From Agriotes lineatus (lineage: Eukaryota > Arthropoda > Insecta > Coleoptera > Elateridae): DNA of 64,000 nucleotides. Every line of letters begins with the position of its first letter. Positions within the stretch are counted from its first letter, which is position 1. The stretch spans positions 1 to 64,000 of the forward strand of contig CALNHX010005791.1 of NCBI GenBank assembly GCA_940337035.1, read 5' to 3'. The notes under the pieces were generated by a model. The model saw only the letters and a list, made by a program, of their open reading frames with translations, ran no database searches and had not been told where the DNA came from. The translations under genes were made by a program, and so were the position numbers. This document shows, one piece after another, positions 1 to 10,451 of this stretch.

Positions 1-1836
1 TCAAGAGTGTTAGGCATGTCGATATCTTTATCTTCGAGCAGCACCATATCGTCAGCGAAAGCCATGGCTGCGATCCTTTGGCCCGGGACAAGGGTGCCTC
101 CCGTGGTTCCGTTGTTAAGCTGGACCAGCAATTCGTCCATCACTAAATTGAAGAGTAGAGGGCTAAGGGGATCGCCTTGTTTGACCCCCCTACGGAATAG
201 AATCTCTCTAGTTTTCTGGCCACCGCAGATAATATTGGTCTTCGCTGCTCTCAACATGGCCCACAGATAGCGCCGGAGGAAGGATGGAACCTCAAATCTT
301 CTGAGCGCTCTTTGAATGGAACGATGAGACACCGTATCAAACGCCTTCTTGATGTGCAGGGAGCAGATGTTGTAGGATTTTCCCTCGAGACGGCGGGAGC
401 GGACGTAGTGTTCAAGAAGGGTGATGTTTGCCAGTGTCCCATCAGTCTCAATGAATCCACGGTGGTGACGGGAGAGGTGCAGCGAGCGTCCGAGTCTCTT
501 CGCAAGAATCCGATGAAAGAGCCTTTGTACGGCCGAGCCGATTGTAATCGGTCTCCAATTAGAAGCATCCCTTCGATCGCCGTCCTTAGGGATAATGATA
601 GTGCGGCACAGGGACCAGGATGTCGGGGTATGCTGCCGGTATAGCAAGATGTTGAAGAGGGTAGCGAGGTTGCCTGGTGGTGTGGCTTTGACGGACCCGA
701 CGGTGATGCCGTCAGGGCCTGGGGCCGAGTTGTTCCATCCTCTTGTGGCTAATTCCACCTCTTCGGTTGTGATTGGCTGGAGTAGAATGTCCCGATTTGA
801 CGGCGCAATGGGTGGATCGGGGATGCTCACATCGGGCGGCGACTCAGCTTCGTACATCCCCCCGAAGGTAGTGACAAGGTCGTCTAAGGAGGGATGTACA
901 TCAGCGTCCAACAAGGGCTTTCCATCCAGGATTCGTTGGGCCAGGGTTGGACGGTCCTTATTAAACAAATCCTGCGTCTTCTTGAAAATGGCAGCTCGAC
1001 GCTCGGCTGCATTACGGGGCTGGGGTGGCGGCGGCGGTTGGGGAGGAGTTGGACGACCTCTGCGTTGCTTGGCTCTGGATGAGGCCGGGAAGGCCAGGGC
1101 CAACCACTCGTCGATTCCCTTATCGAGCTGGGGCAGGGTACTCGTAAAGCATGTGGTAATTAGCTTTTTCTATAGGTCGTCGGCGTCGCGGCGCACCTCA
1201 AGGAGATGGTTGCAGAAGTGCGCCACTTCGTCGTCGTCTTCTTGTCCCATTGGTTGTTGCCTTCTATTGAGCTCGTTGTCCGAAAGGGATCGACGTATCG
1301 GCTCATCATCCGAAGAAGGAGGGGAGTCGGGGGGTTCACCCGGAGGACCGGGTGGCCCCACTTGAAACTGCACGTTTTGCGGCCTGAAGGTCCTTGGTGG
1401 AGAAGCTGGCGAGGGGGACCGCTTGCGTTTAGGCACTTCCTCGTTGTGTGGGACAGGAGGGGAGATGTTAGGCCTTCTGTCTGTTGAAGTAGGAGGAGCC
1501 CCGGATGGGCTCGGAGGCGACAGCATCTGAAGAGTCAGGCGGGGCCTCGTAGCCTTGGATAAGTTTTGGGGCGAGGTCCGATTTCTCTTTGTGATGGTGG
1601 CAGAGTCTGAATTTATAGAGCCCCCAGGCGGGCTGGAATGTGCTCTGCGCTCAGGAAGAGGTGCGGGAGTAGAGCGTGGCGAGTGGAGCTGTAGAAACAG
1701 CTCGAGTGTTGTGACAGGAGGAACTGACGGCCGACGAGAAATGGCCAGAGTAGGTGTTGAGAGTAGGGGAGAGGGGGTCTTGACAGGGGTATGGAGACTC
1801 CTTACCAGATGGGACCGAGGTATCTGCATTGCATGA
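1..1836 (-). pseudogene. R2-group non-LTR retrotransposon, N-terminal region plus reverse transcriptase, running off the window
   Basis: Read on the minus strand, one frame stays open from the ATG at 1829 to base 1 except for a single TAG at 1170-1172. The N-terminal third is proline/serine-rich and low complexity. After the stop comes a segment with a DGKPLL...PSLDD stretch and then NNSAPGPDGITVG (about 740-700), typical of the region just before the RT in R2-like elements. RT blocks follow: NWRPITIGS near 560, HHRGF near 460, KKAFDTVSH near 340, GVKQGDPLSPLLFNLVMDELL near 180-125 and the catalytic FADD near 60-50. Endonuclease and 3' end lie outside the window. The lone nonsense codon suggests a fairly recent but defective copy. 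The R2/HERO/NeSL group is inferred from the RT motifs; the exact clade is uncertain. It abuts a Copia fragment in the same orientation near 1840. Confidence 0.85.
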
Positions 1837-1839
1837 TAC

Positions 1840-3140
1840 CGTTACCCAAATGTGCGGTTCGTCCTTAAAAATTACATCACGACTGATTATTACTTTGCGA
1901 TTGTCGGGCACATAAATGCGATAACCGCCCATATCATCATGATATCCCACAAAATATCCTAGAACCGCCTTCTTATCTAGTCTTCGGTGTAATTGTTTGG
2001 GGCCATGCACAAAGCATTCGCTTCCGAGTTAATAATTTAAAATTTTCGAGACCCAGTGGTTTTTTGTTAAACCATAATCATACGGGGTCTTGCCAGCATA
2101 TTTCGTAGGGCCTATTGTGCTTATTACGTAGACGGCCGTGTTTACTGCTTCTGCCCATAAATACTTGGGTAAGTGTCTCTTCGAGTGCAACATTAACCTA
2201 GCCGCTTCTACGATGGTCCTGTTTTCTCTCTCAGACACCCCATTGTGCTCCGGGTTGTATGATGGTGTCATCACATGTTTAATTCTCAAGTCTGCTGTCA
2301 ATGATCTTATTTGATTGTTGTCGTATTTCTTTCCACCGTCTGTGTTAGACTTCTCTATATTTTCGCCGAAACGTGTTTGAACTTCGTTACAAAATTCTTT
2401 AAACTTGTCGTTTACTACAATGATTCGATCTGCATGAGTCCACACACATCAGAATGAACTCGTTCGCGCACTTTTTTTGAGCGATCACCACGGTGAGCGA
2501 AACTTGGACAATGCAATTTTCCGTATAGGTACACAGAAAACTCGTCCGTCGACTTACTTGCATGTCTTTTAGAACACTTTTCACATGTCTCTTATTCTGA
2601 TGTGCTAGTCTCTCATGCCATAGGTGTAGCTGATCACTTTTATTAGCTAAGCACGCGTTTGCTGGTGCAATCACTCTTAAGGTTATTTTATATAAATATC
2701 CGAATTCTGATCCCGTGCCAACCACTTCACGATCCTTTTAAAATACACATTCGTGCCCTCGGTTCTTTATTAAAAATGGTATTCCCTTTTTTGCCACTGT
2801 GTTAATTGAAAATAGGTTGCACATCAAACTCGGAACTTATAGCACATCATGCATGACTCCAGGTAGCCATTCGTTGTCGACCGACATCTCGATGTTTATT
2901 GTGCCCTTCCCCAAGGCGTTAATCCTTTCGCCATTCCACATGTTGATCATCAATGACCGATTCGTCGAAGCTGCTCCGATTAGTCATATGCTCAGAAGCA
3001 CCTGAATCAATTATCCATTCCTTCTCACTTCCAGGTCGAACAGAATGCGCAATAAATGCCACCGGATGTATTCCAGATGCAGTTGACTTTTTCGGACAGT
3101 CCTTTGCCAAATGATGTTTTAATTTGCATGTAAAACCGAT
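1840..3140 (-). pseudogene. Copia LTR-retrotransposon pol fragment (zinc knuckle, protease, integrase)
   Basis: Minus-strand reading gives, in order, a gag zinc-knuckle remnant ending HHLAKDCPKKS (about 3115), the aspartic protease signature WIIDSGASEHMT (about 3010), the GAG-pre-integrase motif LWHERLAHQNKRHVKSVLKD (about 2600), and the integrase core with NTDGGKKY near 2340, HNGVSERENRT near 2230 and LPKYLWAEAVNTAVY near 2150. A post-integrase segment GYFVGYHDDMGGYRIYVP follows near 1960-1915. There are frameshifts around 2440-2510 and an in-frame TAA at 2029. No RT, RNase H or LTR is visible: the sequence runs directly into the R2-group LINE near 1840. The copy is therefore a dead internal fragment. 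Confidence 0.9.
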
Positions 3141-3562
3141 GCAACTGAATCGCGCACCAAACCCATTAGTCCCTTAATCCAACACTCGAATTGCGCTCAA
3201 CATATTTGCCTACCTGGGTTGACCCTTACTATAACTCGAACTGCGCACAATGGATTAAGAGGGGGGCAATCATAAAGTGATATTTTTGTCTTTACCTGGA
3301 CCGGATGACCGATTTCAAAACCCAGCCTAACAAGCGTTTAATTTTTAGTAAATCAATTATGTGTAACAAATTAATGTCTAAATGACTTTCAGCCCCCCCC
3401 CCCCCTATAATTTCAAGTTCTGATCTAGACAACCTTTATTAAATTAAATTGAATGTTTCTGGTAACTTTTTGATATACCATGCTTTTGCTATGTTCGGTT
3501 TTGAATCCGGCCACCCGGTTATATAAATTGTTTTTGCTGTAGGTTATTCTAGCGTCAATTTC
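3141..3562. other. Non-coding spacer with a poly-C run
   Basis: No coding potential was recognised. The stretch contains a C homopolymer near 3392-3405 and otherwise AT-rich unique-looking sequence between the Copia fragment and a dispersed hairpin repeat. Confidence 0.5.
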
Positions 3563-3669
3563 AATAGTAATTTACGATGCAAGTAACGTTATCAAGCTTT
3601 TTACATTACGAGAGAATAGTTTGAATAAACGAGCAACGTTAGGAGCGAGTTCTTTAAAATTCTCGAGTA
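3563..3669 (+). repeat. 107-bp dispersed repeat with AATAGTA edge (partner at 48260-48366)
   Basis: The 107 bases are nearly identical, in the same orientation, to 48260-48366. It starts AATAGTAATTTACG, carries the segment AAGTAACGTTATCAAG, and has the GC-rich core CGAGCAACGTTAGGAGCGAG at 3630-3649. In the 48260 copy the sequence continues into a matching 3' stem arm ending near 48390; here the 3' arm is lost after the CTCGAGTA at 3669. It is treated as a truncated member of the hairpin family described in the findings. Confidence 0.75.
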
Positions 3670-3758
3670 GATGTTCACAAATCTTAGACTCCCGACTTTT
3701 TAAAATTGTGCTATAACATTATCGTTGATTGTGAGTGTGCGAGATTTTTCTGACGAAC

Positions 3759-4418
3759 TTAATTGTTGCTTGGAGCTCCTCGTCCTCCTCCTCCGAAAAA
3801 CTTGCGAAACTGCAGCTCTACAAAATTAGTTGAAAGAGCATTACAATCCTGTTGCTTAAGAAGCAGCTCGGAAGTTGCAGAATAGTTGCTATCACATACA
3901 AGGGCCACTACAGGTTGAAAAGTTGGGATTTCAGACATCAATGCAAATGTGGGCTGAAATCCTACACTTATACTGCTATGCACATGATCACGCCTCCCAA
4001 TTGGCTCCTCGGTTAAGCTGTAACGGGAGCAGCAAAGTAGTTGCGTTTTGTGTTTGAAATCTTGCTGCTGCTCTTCCGAATTTTGTGTTTTTATACTGTC
4101 GTTATCGCTGCTACTACTAAAGTTGCTGACAATAGCATTGTCGTCGGCGTCGGCTATGTCGACGGTTCGATTAAAATCAGAGTAGTTGGCATAGGGATGA
4201 TAGCGGCTGGCGTTTTTGTTATCGACGCTGCTGCCGCCGCTGTAACTTTGGCGTTGAGATTTGCATCCTCCGCTAAAATTCCATGCCGCCGCCACGCCTG
4301 GAAGTATAATTATGTTTTGCTAATAGCATTTACCTTCTTTAAATATGCTTCCAGGGCTAGCACTAATAGCGCGATCGGAAGCTGCAACATCGGCGACGTC
4401 CATAGCACGTGAATTCAT
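3759..4418 (-). CDS. Unrecognised serine/asparagine-rich protein, possibly two exons
   Basis: The minus strand has an ATG at 4416-4418 followed by about 28 codons, an in-frame stop, and then 178 further open codons in the same frame to a TAA at 3759. A GT...AG segment of only 36 bases (4333-4298, GTAAATGC to TTCCAG) would remove the stop and keep frame, but 36 bases is shorter than usual insect introns, so a nonsense mutation is equally possible. The product is hydrophilic with runs of Ser, Asn, Asp and Gln (for example SSSSDND) and ends in a Gly/Arg-rich tail FGGGGRGAPSNN. No domain, signal peptide or membrane segment was recognised. It could be a transposon accessory protein or a decayed host gene. 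Confidence 0.35.
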
Positions 4419-4795
4419 ACTCACAAGTTTACTAGTAAACGTTTATACACTTATAATAAGTCACACATGCGCAAAGAGTTATTTTTCGGACGGCATGATG
4501 GCGTGAACTATTGTGAATCAATTTTTACTTTCTATCTTGTTTTTTTATTCCAGTTCGTCGACAACGAGCTCACTTGCGCATAAAACCCGATTTGCGACGT
4601 AGAATTTCGGTTAAAAAATCTGCGTCGGCAGTTTTGGTGATTTTAAAAACTTCAACGCCTTGAAAATCATATACTATCTTTATTTCAAACTATTACACAA
4701 CATACTAGGTATCAAACATTATCTTGAAATTTTATATTTTTATTATAATATACAACCTTTATAAAAGAATAAAAGTGTAGAAAGTAGAATAAAAT
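4419..4795. other. Non-coding spacer
   Basis: No gene recognised. There is a plausible plus-strand splice acceptor (TTTTTTATTCCAG) near 4555 and AT-rich sequence with TTTATT near 4680, which would be a polyadenylation signal on the minus strand. Nothing else was supported. Confidence 0.4.
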
Positions 4796-5260
4796 TTAAT
4801 TAGAATCATCCGAGCTTGGCGGAGTATCTGCTTCTTCAGATCCATCGCTGCAACAATAAAACAATTAGAAAAACAATTTAATTGTTTTGAGTTGTCTCAC
4901 CTCTCAGATATTTCTATTTCTCCTATTGAATGTACAAAATCTTGTTTTTAACACTATCTGCAAAATCCAAACTCATGTACAAATCCAACCCAAATAAGGG
5001 TCTTTTGAATCGTACGATTACTTGGTTGTTATTTCTTTCTATTTTAAAGATAACGCATTTCGGTATTACGAGGTAATCTATGTAAATACTGCTATTTGCC
5101 ACTATAATTCGTTTAATTTCAGGAATTTGCACGGCTTCGCTCTTTACTTGTGCATATTCCATGAACGCCATTTTGTCAAATGCTTTACCATAGTTTCTTT
5201 TCATCAACAACAGCTGGAATTGTCAAAGTTTTTTTACGTCCTTCATATCAACACCATATA
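4796..5260 (-). pseudogene. Unrecognised broken gene with an acidic C-terminal exon
   Basis: A minus-strand start near 5260 (MTTKIYGVDMKD) runs to an in-frame TGA, then about 95 codons (5210-4923) rich in beta-type hydrophobic/basic alternation (VIFKIERNNNQVIVRFKRP). Near the end a one-base shift leads into EIEISE, a GTGAG donor near 4900 and a TTGCAG acceptor near 4849. That gives an intron of about 53 bases, and the last exon encodes DGSEEADTPPSSDDSN with a TAA at 4796-4798. The intron, acidic tail and stop look like real gene architecture, but the TGA and frameshift say it is dead or mis-sequenced. No family was recognised. Confidence 0.4.
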
Positions 5261-5734
5261 TTTTGGTGGTCATCTTAAGCAAAAATATAGATCCTAACCT
5301 CAAATTTGAGTTAAACCTATTTAATTTTATCTTATTTCGAAATTAACATTTGTCATTGATTTTTAAACTGTATTTTATCCAATTTTATTTTTAATTTCAA
5401 TCCACCTCTAATTTTCAAATAGCTATATATCATATACAAATCTGCCTTATCCCTGAATAAATCCAAACCATTATAATATCCCAATTTTTAACAAATTTTA
5501 ATTCAAACCATATTAAGCTTGTATCATTACATAATATTTAACTTTTTAAATACTAGCTATATTCATTTTAAGAGAGGAATATTTAAAACGGGGGGAGGAA
5601 GTCCACACCTCGTTTATTAGCCACTATTCGGGAGCAAGTTGAGCCGTTGCAAAACGAATTTGATAGCGCAGCTGTTTATTTCAGTTATTTAATCAACAAA
5701 TTAATATATTCTTAAATTAATTTTTATCTGTGTT
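5261..5734. other. AT-rich spacer
   Basis: Strongly AT-rich sequence with no coding signal. A short GC-richer patch at 5585-5660 did not translate into anything recognisable. Confidence 0.4.
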
Positions 5735-6013
5735 GACAATAAATGAAATTGAAATTATAAACGTTCCCGATCCTGAACCTGGCCCCTCCAACATTCCCCT
5801 GTACTGATCGCCAACGTGACCCAACTCCAACCCCAAATCCCACTGTTAGCTCAAACCCAACTTCGACCTTCCAGATTGATCAGAAATAAAAGAAAGAGAC
5901 CTGCGACAGCGGACGATTTAAGAAAGCAGTATTATAGGCAAAAAATTAAAAATGAAAAGATTAAAACAGTCACCAATAACAATAATTTTCTTTTCGTTAA
6001 GCCATTCGATTGA
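5735..6013 (+). pseudogene. Probable PIF/Harbinger accessory protein fragment (basic C-terminus)
   Basis: On the plus strand a frame reading EIEIINVPDPEPGPSN (5740-5800) is followed, after a shift, by 65 codons that are strongly basic (RNKRKRPATADDLRKQYYRQ). Harbinger elements normally carry a second gene for a Myb/MADF-like DNA-binding partner of the transposase, and the transposase fragment at 6296-6822 converges on this one. The assignment is inferred from that context and from the acidic-then-basic tail; no intact DNA-binding domain is visible. Confidence 0.4.
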
Positions 6014-6295
6014 TATTAACAAACGCTAGCAAATGCTTATAAGAATTTAAAATTTTATTTTTTTAACGAAAATGAAATATGAGTAAACTCCAGCTCCGGG
6101 TGATACTACTTTATCAGTTTTAAACTGACATTATTCCAAAAATATCCTGTGAGTTTCTTTCTGAAATTAGTACATATACACGTTTTATTAATATCACTCA
6201 TATCTAAAGTTTTGGGTATAGTGAGCAGAAAGATTGCAAAATTATGTGTTAAACAGGGATATACAAAATGTCTCTAAATTTTAACAAAGGGAAAA
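6014..6295. other. Spacer between convergent Harbinger fragments
   Basis: AT-rich, no coding signal; likely the shared 3' region between the two convergent Harbinger reading frames. Confidence 0.4.
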
Positions 6296-6822
6296 TTATA
6301 CGGGCCCAAGTGACTTTTTTATTTGTCTGGCAAAAACAGAATCAATCAATGCGTTTAGCACTGCATAATTTTCATTATTCTGATTGACCTCGTGGAAAAT
6401 AAAATTATTAGCTTCTTCAGCATCTTCAATTTCGTCAAAATACTCTTCAATGTTATCACTTTGTTCTTTACAGATACTGTGTAACACCCCACAAGCCACA
6501 ATCACCTTCAGAGTAGTGTTCAATTTCAGTCGTAAGCCATTTTTTAAGCAGGGAAATCTTCGCTTAAGAACTCCAAAAAACGTCTCTACTGTATTTCGAG
6601 TGATAATATGAGGTCTGTTATAAGCTTCTTCGCCAGCATTTCTTGGATTCACTAGCGGAGTCAACAGATGAGGTTTGCATGGTTATCCACTATCGCCTAA
6701 TAAGAAACCGTTACCATATCTACTCATACGAAACTCAACAGGAAGAGAAGAGTCATTAAATATGGTGCTATCGTGCACTGATGCTGGCCACCGAGCAATA
6801 ATATGCAACAAAATATGGCGAC
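6296..6822 (-). pseudogene. PIF/Harbinger transposase C-terminal part (DDE_Tnp_4)
   Basis: The minus strand encodes IIARWPASVHDSTIFN near 6800-6755, then GFLLGDSG, an in-frame TAA at 6683-6685, PCKPHLLTPLVNPRN, YNRPHIITRNTVETFFGVLKRRFPCL (about 6630-6555) and ACGVLHSICKEQ. These blocks correspond to the second half of the Harbinger DDE nuclease, including the D of VHDS and the E of the NTVE segment. The stop sits where the family has Tyr (GDSGY). The N-terminal half is missing: upstream sequence switches at about 6822 to a LINE reverse transcriptase C-terminus in the same orientation. Confidence 0.85.
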
Positions 6823-9250
6823 CAGACTGGCGCCGCATACTCCAATACAGGTCTTACGTAAGATTTGTAAACGGTCAAAAGAAGCTTGGGGCTGGGGTTC
6901 TTAAAAGCGTATTTTATTAAGTATGTAATGGAATTAGCTTTGTTCGCTACTTTGCTTATATGGTGTTCCCATTTTACATCTGAGCTAATTACCACGCCAA
7001 GGTCCTCATGGAAGCTCACTGTTTCCAGCAATATATTGTTTAAGGAGTATTGTTTACGGGGATTGTTATGACCTATATGGAGAACTTTACATTTGGAAGC
7101 GTTGAGAGTAAGCAGCCAAGTGTTACACCAATTCTGAATTTTTTCGAGATCTGCGAGATTTGCAGCGTTTGGTAGCGAGTTATAGGATTGTCGAATATTT
7201 TTATTATTTTATTTTGGTACTCAGCCAACAGCCGTTAGGCCAATTATAGGCGTCGCTGTATATTTGTGTGTCATCAGCAAAAGACGAGATACTCGATAAG
7301 TTTCCATGCAGTAAGTCAGATATGTAAGCTATAAACAGTACAGGGCCGAGTACTGAGCGTTGGGGGAACATCGCTATGAACAGGAAATACATCAGAAAGG
7401 TTTCCGTCAACTCTAACTCTGAAAGATCTATTTTTTAGGAAGTTCTCTATCCATGTAAGTAGATTTCCGCTGACACCTATATGTTCGAGTTTGTAGAGCT
7501 GTCTATTTATCGGGACTCCGTCGAAGGCTTTTTCAAAATTGCTGTAGTCCACTGATCGAGATTAATAAGATTTGTTATCGTTGATCTGTTTGGTAAAAAG
7601 CCATGTTGTGATTCAGGTATTATGTTTCTAAGAAGAAAGAATTCGGTTAATTTATTGGCTACGACTTTTTCCATGCTTTTGCATAGGATTGAAGTTAAGC
7701 TGATTTGCATGTAGTTCCTGGTATCGAGTTTACTACCCTTTTTGTAGATCGGTATTACAGTTGTTGTCTTCCAGTCCTCGGGTAATTCGCCAGCTGCCAT
7801 AGATACATTCATTAAATCAGCGATTGGCCTGGATAGTTTATGAGCACAGTTTTTTTTTTATTAAGATAGGGTTTCTGTTGTCACTTCCCGGACTTGATTC
7901 AGATTTTAAAGATAACAGTATATTTTTAACTTCTTTATTGAATTGAATGGATGTGATAGCATGAGAGTTTCTTTTGTTGATATCCAGTGGAGGAAAGCCA
8001 TTTGGGTGTTGGGTGTAGTTTTTCACAAATTGTTTGGCCAGCAAGTTGGAAACTTCTTTTGAGTTACTAACTATATTACCAGATGCTGGACATAGAAGAT
8101 GAATGGCATTTATATTTGATTTTAACGTACGTTTAGTGTATTTAAAGAATTGATTACGGTTACCATTTACAATTTTTTCCTCGTATGCAGTTCTGGCTTT
8201 TGCTAAGTTATATTTAAGATAGTTTGAGGATATTTTGTAAGTAATATAGTCTTGAGGTCTCCGGCTTACACGATAAGCATTCCATAAGAGTCGTGTTTTC
8301 CTTTATTTTCTTTTTTAATGAATTATTACCCAGGGCTTGTCTCGATAACGTTTTTTTGTATGTGTAGGAAGAAGTGAATTTGTTGCGTCTCTGATTGCGT
8401 TTTTAATATTTGACCATTTGCTTTTAACGTTGTTATCTAAATCAAAGTTAATATTACTTAGAAATTAGTTTATTGCACGATAATCTGCTTTATGATAATT
8501 TTTTCTCGATGAGTTTTCTTTTGTATGTCGTAGTATGGGAATTTCAGTTGTTGTTGTGATGGTAATATGATCACTGTTACCAATGGGTTGTTCGTAGTTA
8601 CCGGTTGTTACGAGTTTTTCGTCGGTTCTCAGTATAAGATCTAACAGGGACGGAATCTGGCCAAGTCTGTATCTCGTTGGGTTTTGGACTAATTGGGACA
8701 ATGGTAAGCTATTATACACATTCACAAAGACACCTAATTGACTTCTTGAATTTGGTTGACTAATGCCAATGTTTGACCAATTTATATCGGGAAAATTAAA
8801 ATCACCATAAATCAGGATGGTTTTATTTTGAATGGTAGCAAGTTAGATCATTTTTGTCATTTCTAAGTTATCATCAAAGTTACAATTTGATGGACGGTAA
8901 ATTGTGGCTAGAAGAAATTCGACGTCTCCTATTTTAATATCAATCCAGAGAGATTCAATGTTTCTGTTAAGATAGTTATTGTTGAGTTTTGAGGAAATTT
9001 TTAAGTTCTCCAGTTCGTTAGCAACATAAATGCATACTCCTCCCCCTCTGCATCTAGATCGATCGTTTCGGAACAAGGTATAGTTGGGTAATGCTAATAC
9101 GTTATCGCAGATATTTGCATGTAGCCAAGTTTCGGTTAAAATAATAAATGTCGGTAAGGTTTTGTTTATAATAATTGCAAGTTCGTCAATTTTGGGTAGT
9201 AAAGACTGTATGTTGGTGTATAACGTTTTTATAGTTGTAAAGGTCCTCAA
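6823..9250 (-). pseudogene. CR1/L2-like LINE ORF2 (endonuclease plus reverse transcriptase), multiply frameshifted
   Basis: The minus strand opens with an apurinic-like endonuclease: LYTNIQSLLPKIDELAI near 9220, ILTETWL near 9135, CRGGGVCIYV near 9045 and LLATIYRPS near 8905. After breaks it continues with GNSDHITI near 8575. The RT includes SPGSDNRNPILIKK near 7880, DWKTTTVIPIYKKGS near 7770, LTSILCKSMEKVV near 7690, ESQHGFLPNRS near 7600, DYSNFEKAFDGVPI near 7540, SVLGPVLFIAYISDL near 7350 and the catalytic FADD near 7283-7272. The thumb region ends EYAAPVWSP at about 6830, where sequence changes to Harbinger. At least five stops or frameshifts are present. The 3' UTR is absent, which is unusual because LINEs normally lose their 5' ends; a deletion or recombination with the Harbinger copy is likely. 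Confidence 0.88.
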
Positions 9251-9835
9251 TAGTTTAAATTTTGACGTTTTTTGTCAATGGTGGGTACGCCAGGAATGTA
9301 TTTTATGGTCCAGTCCAGTTCTCCCAGCTCGTGTTTTTTCTTTAGTTTTTCTCTGAGATGGCACAAATAGTCACGCTGCAGTGGCGTTTGATCGCCGCTT
9401 AGAGTAACTTGGCTTGTGGTTGGAAGTTTGAATTTTGATTTTAAGATATTAATGGCATATTCCCGTTCAGCTAAAATTACTTTAATAGGCCGATTTTTGC
9501 CGTTTGATTTCCGCCCTAAACTGAATAGTTTAATATTATCAGTTGGTACATTGCAAATTCCATGGCTAACATCTGCACATTTCTTTTTGTCCTCAATTGC
9601 AGCATTCGCAACTTCATTGTTGGATTTTTCAACGTTGTAGATAATAGCATTGTTGGCTTTACGAGTTCTTTCATTTATTTCGCTTATAATATTTTCGGTG
9701 AGTAACGCTGAATCGGAATTCGTTAAATTAGTATTTGCTTGTTGTTGTTTAAGGTTTTCGACCTCTTGCTTGAGTTCGGTAATGAGGGTTTTCAATTCAA
9801 AAATTTCGTTTTGCTGCTTTTTGCTGTATTATAAG
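9247..9835 (-). pseudogene. LINE ORF1 C-terminal fragment (coiled coil plus RRM-like region)
   Basis: The minus-strand frame is open from about 9825 to 9247 and overlaps ORF2 by 4 bases, a common LINE arrangement. The first 40 residues are a heptad-like coiled coil (ELKQEVENLKQQQ). The rest, with IIYNVEKSNNE, FSLGRKSNGKNRPIKVILA, SKFKLP and GDQTPLQRDYL, resembles the RRM/C-terminal domain of jockey-superfamily ORF1 proteins that bind RNA. The N-terminal part, including any zinc finger, is missing upstream of a stop near 9828, so the element is 5' truncated. Confidence 0.8.
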
Positions 9836-10112
9836 TGAAAAGGGTCAGGGTTTTGATTTTCCAAAAAACTCCCGTTTGATGTCAATTCACTGTATGTATG
9901 TCTTACTACGTAATGTTAATGTATAATGTAATTTTATGTATAATCAATAAAAACAATGTTTCCTTCCCTCAGCGTTATTACTAGTTTCTATTCTGAAGAA
10001 ATGCTCCATCTCATCCCTGTACCCACCTATCTTGCTTTGATATGTCACTTTTTATTAAATCTAATAGTTCATAACTAGCAACCCAGTGAGACAAATGTCT
10101 CATTTAAAAAAA
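9836..10112. other. Non-coding spacer
   Basis: No gene or repeat recognised; contains AATAAAAACAATG near 9945 and ends against the perfect inverted repeat at 10113. Confidence 0.4.
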
Positions 10113-10283
10113 CAAAAAAGACCGTTTTTCAAATAGAACGCGTATTAAATAAAAACTGTACCCAGACCTGGAAGGTGTCAAAGTGGTTGCCTAACCCGAT
10201 CGACGTTTTAAGGCGCAGAGGGTCGCAGCTCCGTTTGGCATTTTTATTTAATACGCGTTCTATTTGAAAAACGGTCTTTTTTG
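10113..10283. repeat. 171-bp element with perfect 43-bp inverted ends
   Basis: Bases 10113-10155 are the exact reverse complement of 10241-10283 (43 of 43). The 85-base interior is not palindromic and contains GGCGCAGAGGGTCGCAGC. Downstream lie CCGGAAGTGTCACGTGACTG and a CGGACGGACGGACAGACAA microsatellite-like patch (10412-10430). The perfect arms suggest a recent fold-back insertion or a MITE; no flanking duplication was identified. Confidence 0.85.
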
Positions 10284-10451
10284 TGATTTCTCGAAAACCG
10301 GAAGTGTCACGTGACTGAAATTCGGTTCCTGAGCTGACATGACCATTCCAAACATATAACTTTCATAACTTTTTTCTCTATCTCTTACGGTTTGGCTGCT
10401 GAAACAGCGTCCCGGACGGACGGACGGACAGACAAGTCTATTAGATAAAGG

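Noticed and set aside
595..1365. Long plus-strand open frame of 256 codons
   Set aside because: Antisense shadow of the GC-rich R2-group LINE; composition is low complexity (SSSS, GGGGG) and the minus strand has clear RT motifs.
1..1836. R2 insertion in 28S rDNA
   Set aside because: No rRNA sequence is visible; the flank seen is a Copia fragment.
10412..10430. CGGACGGACGGACAGACAA as a telomere- or promoter-type repeat
   Set aside because: A short microsatellite-like patch common in insect repeats; no further structure.
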